Assembly (NCBI RefSeq): GCF_030272615.1
Contig: NC_081409.1
Coordinates: forward strand, 871,960,379 to 872,024,378
DNA: 64,000 bases
Direction of reading: 5' to 3'
DNA from: Cryptomeria japonica
Lineage: Eukaryota > Streptophyta > Pinopsida > Cupressales > Cupressaceae
Below the pieces are notes generated by a model. That model worked only from the letters and a program-made list of their open reading frames with translations, searched no databases and was not told the DNA's origin. Below, in pieces: positions 58,520 to 64,000 of this stretch (positions are counted from its first letter, which is position 1; each line of letters opens with the position of its first letter). Both the position numbers and the translations under genes were made by a program.

Positions 58520-59000
58520 GTGATTGGAAACCAATGTACCTCAAAATCTAGATATAGACAGATTTCAAGCCATGGTCACCCATATGACAGGACCTCATCA
58601 CCTCACCTTCTCAGAGCATGACAATGCTTCCTTGAGTCATCTGCATAATACTCCTCTCCATATCGAAGTCATTGTTTGCAAACATCGAGTAAAAAGAGTC
58701 TTAATAGATGGAGGAGCCGGACTTAATATCTATACTTTAAAGCTTATCCATGCATTGGGCTTCTCAGAAGAGTCTATTGATCCCTGCAAGAAGATTACCA
58801 TCAAGGCATATGATGATGAGGAAAGGTCCTCTAAAGGAACTGTGATGTTACCCATTCAAGTAGGACCAGTGCAAAAAGAGACTATGTGTCAGGTCTTAGA
58901 CATAGATCTCACCTACAATATTTTGTTAGGATGACCCTGGATACATGAAATGCAAGCAGTACCTTCTACGTATCACCAGTGTGTCAAATTTCCTTATGAT
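58520..59000 (+). pseudogene. Element D aspartic protease
   Basis: New frame after the deletion near 58505-58530. VPQNLDIDRFQAMVTHM, then VKRVLIDGGAGLNIYT (catalytic Asp, D-G-G as in B), ITIKAYDDEERSSKG and LTYNILLG followed by TGA at 58932 and PWIHEM. Confidence 0.83.
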
Positions 59001-60640
59001 GGATAAGAAATCTTCATATCTGTTGATCACAATCCATTTCAACATTGCAATGCAATGGGGGCAGCCCAAGACAGTTTGGTTCCTCATAATAGAGAAAAGC
59101 AGCTATCTTCAACATCAGATCTCCAAACAGCAAAGCCCAACTCCTTATTTGGAGACTTCAAGAAGAAAATGCAAATCAAATACCAAGGTATGGGAGAATA
59201 CTCTTTGGAGCCTTTATGTTTGGCCAAATTGCCCACATCACCTAGATCTCATGGATTGCCTACTACATCAACACATCTGGTCACTCAGCCCATCACCAAA
59301 TTTGATGGTACCTTCATCCAATTGGGCACTCTAGCACATGAATCAGAAGATAAGGATGTTCTTAGCTGGTTATACAAAGACAAGGAAGAAGGTAACAGAG
59401 CAGCTGCTCTAGACATTTTTCTACCAACACACCTATATGGAAAAGGATACTTGATCATGCAGCAAATGGGATATGACGGTAAAGGACCTATTGCGAAACG
59501 CAGAGAAGGAGTCACTGAACCCATAAATATTCCTTCACAACCTAGTAGAAACAAAGCAGGATTGGGTTGTGAGCTCACTTTCCTATTAAAAAGGCCACCC
59601 AGCATAGCTACAAAACTGCAATGGAAAGTAAAGAAGAAGTACAAAGAAGAATCCTGGTAGGAAGCACTCTTTGAATCAGCAGAAACAATCCACAAAGCAC
59701 GGGAACGTCAAGATCAGAAGCTACATCAAGAAAAACTTCTAAGCCACAAAAGGGCCATATCTGCAATAGTAGCTCATATTCCAACACCAATATCTTAAGA
59801 ACACATCATATCATCTCTGGATACCATTATTCCTCCCTAAGGAAGCACAGTCTATGAACAAATACAGAAAGTAGAAGCCGAATCTGACACAGAATCAACA
59901 AAAACTATCAAAATGGTATCCATCATCAAAGATTTGTTTTCACCATACAATATACTAGTATACAGCACTGATAGAATTTGGGATGAGGCCTCTGAGACTG
60001 ATTCCAATGAATATGAATGGGGTACCTACTCCAATGCTACTACAGATATTCCTAATGATATAGATTCCATATCCCTTTCTCAAGAAGAACCTAACATAGA
60101 AGATAGACCTCTTGAATTTAGACCACAGAATGTCTATGACGCCAAGGAAAGTGAACAGAAACATTATGAACAAGTCTATATGAAAAATAATACCATCGAA
60201 GACCTCGACGAAATCCTAGACTTCTTTAAAACCAAGAACAATCATGATGAAAACTCTGTCCTAACACTTACAGTAGCAGAACTTGATCCACCTAACGATT
60301 CCTTACCGCTTGTCTTTCCTGACCTCATCGACTAGGATGAACCTGAAATCCATGATATACCAATTTTTCCAGATGATGAATCTATTATCCATTACCTATG
60401 TACTATAAATCCAAAAATAGGCTCTACTAGTGAAAAAAGTAACGATGTCTGCAAACCAGAAAGTGCCAAGTCTCTTAGTCGCAAAAATGAAAATCTGATA
60501 CTGAAAACCAAACAATGGCGGCTCTAGATCACAAAAAAGTAAAAATAAAGGATGCATCTGAGGGTGAAAACCTTTTTAAGGCACCTAACGATGGGAGACT
60601 TGACACTCTTCCTGAGCACTTTCATGAGTGATCACCCATA
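59001..60640 (+). pseudogene. Element D protease-RT spacer with G-patch and acidic region
   Basis: LYGKGYLIMQQMGYDGKGPI at 59436-59495 and NKAGLGCE at about 59550 form a G-patch-like domain, the equivalent of 9984-10140 in B. ASETDSNEYEWG near 59990 equals DSETDLDEYEWG in B. The long acidic part to 60335 has no known fold. Stops at 59658, 59799, 59838 and 60335, and a shift near 60540. Confidence 0.65.
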
Positions 60641-61559
60641 TTGATTGAGCCCACTCAATCAATCAACATTGGTACCACAGAAGCAGTCAGAAACCTACAC
60701 CTTGTAGAATCTCTGACAGAGGAGGAAAGATCAACATTCATCATTTTCTTTAAAGAACAACAAATTAATTTTGCTTGGTCATATGTCGATATGCCCGGAG
60801 TGGATCCACACCTGATCATGCATCACTTTTCCATCTCTTTAGGAGTTAAACCAATCAAGCAAAAGCTATGAAAGATAAATCCACAGGTAGCACTCATGGT
60901 CAAAACTGAACTAAAGAAACTGTTAGATGTCGGATTCATCCGACCCATTGACTATGTAGAATGGATTTCCAACATTGTTCCAGTATCAAAACCAGATGGT
61001 AGTATCAAAATATGCACTGACTTCAGAGATGTCAACAAAGCTTGTCCAAAAGATGACTTTCCTATGCCCAGTATCAACATAATTGTAGATCTCACAACAG
61101 GCCATGCAATGCTCTCATTAATGGATGGTTTCTCAGGCTATAATCAAATCAAAATAGCCCTAGAAGATCAAGATAAAATTGTGTTCACCTATCCTTGGGG
61201 AACGTATTGTTGGAATGTTATGCCTTTTGGCTTAAAGAATGTAGGGGCCACTTATCAAAGAGCAATGACAACAATCTTTCATGACATGATGCACACCTTC
61301 ATGGAGGACTATGTGGATGATTTACTAGCTAAATCCTCACCAGAGTAGAACATCTTAGTATCCTAACAAAGATCTTTGATCGATTATAGAAATTCCAAGT
61401 CAGGCTCAACCCTAAGAAGTGTGTCTTCGGGGTTACATCAGACAAATTGCTAGGCTATATAGTCTTAGCTAAAGGTATTGAAGTAGATCCCGCAAAGGTA
61501 CAAGCCATTATGGACATGCCACCACCAAAGAATATCACTCAACTTAGATCTCTACAAGG
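60641..61559 (+). pseudogene. Element D reverse transcriptase
   Basis: INFAWSYVDMPGVDP, then EWISNIVPVSKPDGSIKICTDF, NKACPKDDFPMPSIN, MDGFSGYNQIKIA, WNVMPFGLKNVGATYQRAM and the catalytic YVDD at about 61312. A shift near 61345 precedes RLNPKKCVFGVTSDKLLGYIV. TGA at 60869 and others. Confidence 0.9.
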
Positions 61560-62126
61560 ATGACTCAATCAATCAGGTGGTTTATCACTCAACTAGCAGA
61601 TAAAATTCTACCATTTAACCATTTACTACACAAAAATGTACCATTCAGATGGGAGACCAAGTGTGCAGAATCTTTTTACCAAATCAAACAGTACCTGATG
61701 AATCCACCAGTTCTAGTACCACCAGTCGCAGAAAAGCCACTTATCCTATATATCTCAACAACAGATATATCACTGGGGGCACTATTGGCACAAGAAGATC
61801 AACAAGGAAAGGAACACACCATATATTATATCAGTAGGACATTGAATGGCTATGAACTCAACTATACATTCATTGAAAAAGCTTGCTTAATAGTGGTCTT
61901 CGCATCTTAGAAGTTCTTATATTATATGCTAGCACACACCATTAAGCTAGTAGAAAAAATTGATCCTCTCAAATATCTACTCAACAAGGCATCTCTTACA
62001 GGCCGATTGGCTAAATAGGTCATGATTCTCAGTGAATTCGACATTCAATACACAAAAAGATGAGCCATCAAAGGACAAGCAATTGTAGATCAACTTGCTG
62101 AAGCACCACTACCAGGAAAACAAACT
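61560..62126 (+). pseudogene. Element D RNase H
   Basis: FRWETKCAESFYQIKQYL, PLILYISTTDISLGALLAQ, YTFIEKACLIVVFAS, then IKLVEKIDPLKYLLNKASLTGRLAK and the tether IVDQLAEAPL, as in B. Stops at 61908 and 62017. Confidence 0.85.
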
Positions 62127-62570
62127 ATGGAGATTGAATTTCTAGATAAGGACGTTCTTGCTCTTTCTACCAAACAATGGACCCTATACTTTGACGGATC
62201 CTACACACAACATGGTTCAGGTGTTGGCATTCTATTCATCACTCCTGAAGGACACACTATACCGAGATCATATAGGCTTATGTTTCCATGCACAAATAAT
62301 GTGGCTGAATATGAGGCATTGGTTATAGGCATCAAAATGGCCATAGAATGGAAAATCATAGAGTTAAAGGTCTATGGAGACTCACAACTAGTCGTCCATC
62401 AAATCAACAATGACTATCAGACAAAGGATGACAAGCTACTGCCCTACAAGTGAATGGTGGATGACTTCAAACAGTATTTTGTGCACATCACCTTTGAGCA
62501 AATACCAAGGTTGAACAATAAAGCAGTCAATGCAATGGCTACAATCACTTCATTACTACAAATTCCAGAG
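62127..62570 (+). pseudogene. Element D archaeal-type RNase H
   Basis: LYFDGSYTQHGSGVG, NVAEYEALVIGI and VYGDSQLVVHQI carry the first three acidic residues. The fourth position reads NKAVNAMA, with Asn for the Asp seen in B (ATDAMA), a G-to-A change. One TGA at 62451 interrupts it. Confidence 0.85.
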
Positions 62571-63927
62571 CAACAAAGTCATTATGAATTTCTGGTAGAG
62601 CAACTATTCTCTCCAACCTATGACCACTCTGAATCCCATGTTATCTATGCCTTGACTAGTTCAGATTCTCCGTTATATGGACCATTATACGACCACCTCA
62701 AGAACAATATCTTACCAATTGACCAATCCCATAACCAAAAATGTAACTTTATCCAACAAGCTGCCCATTACACCCTTACCACTGATACCTTGTATCGTCA
62801 AGGTCTAGATGGTACTCTTCTTCATTGTCTTGATCATAATGATTCTGATTCCGCTTTACATGAGCTTCATGAAGGTATTTGTAGAACACATTCAAGTGGT
62901 ACTACTCTTGCTAAAAAACTTCTAAGAATGGGATACTACTAGCCTACAATGGAGAAAGATTCATACCACTTCGTCAAGAAATGTCCTAAATGCCAGATCC
63001 ATGGCAATCTGATACATCCACCGGCACAGGAATTGGAGCCATTTGCAACATCCTGGCCCTTTTGTCAGTGGGGACTCGATTTAGTTGGCAAAATTCATCC
63101 TTCATCTTCAAATGGATACAAGTTCATTATAACAGCAACAAAATACTTTACCAAATGGATAGAAGCAGTTCCCATGACCACGATGACTGGGAAACAAATT
63201 GCCTCTTTTATCCTAAATTATCTAATTTGTAGATATGGTATTCCAAGTTCAATCATCATAAATAATGAACGACCTTTCAAAAACCAAGATGTACAAGAAC
63301 TATGTGAAAATTTCAAAATCCAACATCAGTTCTCTACACCATACTACCCACGAGGAAATGGTCAAGTAGAAGCATCTAATAAGACTACTAAAAATCCTAA
63401 AGAAAACAATGAATGATGTAGGCAAGGATTGGCATGTACAACTTAATCCAGCACTTGGGGCATATAGAACTAGCATCCGCACACCTACAAGAGCAACACC
63501 ATACTCATTGGTATATGGGTCAGAAGCCATCTTGCCCCTGGAAGTAGAAATCCCATCTCTTAGAGTCTCTTTGAAAGGCTTAATCCCAGATGAAGAGTAT
63601 TGAGTTAACCGACTGCAAGAACTCAAACTATTAGATGAAAGATGTCAGCATGCTTACACTCATCTCAAAGCATATCAGCAATGCATGTGTAGGAGCTACA
63701 ATCACAAGCTCATCCCTCGCAACTTCAAAGTTGGTGACTTAGTCCTCGAAGAAAATCCAAGAAATCAGCAAGATCGAGAAAAGAAAGGAAAATTTGAACC
63801 TAACTGGTTGGGTCCCTATGTCATCATATCAGTCTATGGATCAGGTGCCTATCAGCAAACAACTTCAAAAGGAGATGTGTTCGACGAACCAACTAACAAC
63901 ATCCATCTGAAGAAGTACTACACTTAA
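62571..63927 (+). pseudogene. Element D integrase
   Basis: Zinc module LHEGICRTHSSG and CPKCQIHG is complete. The core reads ATKYFTKWIEA (first Asp to Lys), IIINNERPF (second Asp to Asn) and GNGQVEASNK (Glu kept), so two of three catalytic residues are lost. A shift near 63405 leads to LVYGSEAILPLEVEIPS and NWLGPYVIISVYGSGAYQ, ending with TAA at 63927. Confidence 0.88.
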
Positions 63928-64000
63928 GTAGCCTAGTGCACGGAAAAAGCCAAAACAAAAAAAAAAAAAAAAAAATCTAGAAAAAGAAAAAGTAAAAAAA
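63928..64000 (+). other. Start of 3' untranslated region of element D
   Basis: Contains one TAGCGCGTC-type motif (CTAGTGCACGG) and A-rich runs. The window ends here. Confidence 0.6.

Larger units (their letters stand above)
52346..64000 (+). mobile_element. Element D: Tat-type Ty3/gypsy retrotransposon, continues past the window
   Basis: 5' LTR, primer site, long leader, gag-protease-G-patch-RT-RNase H-archaeal RNase H-integrase and the start of the 3' untranslated region. Protein motifs match element B domain by domain, so they are of one lineage, though LTRs and leader motifs differ. The 3' LTR is outside, so age cannot be estimated. Inserted in RT of Copia G. Confidence 0.9.

Noticed and set aside
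1-64000. Possible tRNA, rRNA or intact host genes
   Set aside because: No cloverleaf-like or rRNA segment and no intron-exon gene model was seen; all supported frames belong to transposable elements.

Overview
This window is plant nuclear DNA made almost entirely of decayed LTR retrotransposons. No intact host gene, rRNA, tRNA or CRISPR array could be supported. Plant origin follows from Copia primer-binding sites complementary to the initiator-Met tRNA end (TGGTATCAGAGC type) and from Ty3/gypsy elements of the Tat/Ogre kind that carry a second, archaeal-type RNase H. Deep nesting, old LTR pairs (about 3 to 6 percent mismatch in stretches compared by eye) and the absence of genes suggest a very large genome. 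A conifer or other gymnosperm is my guess, not a demonstrated fact.

Layout. 1-548: duplicated fragment of a Copia integrase. 549-23086: element A, a non-autonomous Copia-type element with 1.2 kb LTRs and two ORFs (coiled coil plus zinc knuckles; a long ORF of unknown function) but no polymerase genes. 3851-18343: element B, a Tat-type gypsy element inserted inside ORF2 of A, with a perfect GATGT target duplication. 23087 to about 26740: Copia element E (SIRE-like), interrupted by a MITE-like element. 26750-27634 and 43595-44480: the two halves of a minus-strand Copia element F, split by element C. 27640-43589: element C, a complete gypsy element with GGACC target duplications and two 4.96 kb LTRs, each carrying an ORF of about 1,020 codons. 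44481-47940: AT-rich DNA with degenerate repeats. About 47950-52345: Copia element G (Tork-like), cut off inside its reverse transcriptase. 52346-64000: element D, a second Tat-type gypsy element that runs off the window.

How parts work together. Gag, protease, RT/RNase H and integrase are read as polyproteins in B, C, D and G. All are inactivated by stops and frameshifts, many of them C-to-T or G-to-A changes typical of methylated, silenced DNA. B and D share a plan: a leader with two blocks of short-motif arrays around a conserved middle, then gag, protease, a G-patch spacer, RT, RNase H, archaeal RNase H and integrase. C differs in placing the archaeal-type RNase H before RT and in carrying its extra ORF inside the LTRs.

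Most notable: (1) each of the four gypsy/non-autonomous families carries its own dense short motif in non-coding DNA (A: ACCGAG; B: TCGTACGA; C: GTTCAA; D: decayed TAGCGCGTC); (2) the LTR-encoded ORF of C; (3) a series of hairpins with changing arms and similar loops just before the 3' LTR of B; (4) the unusual domain order in C.
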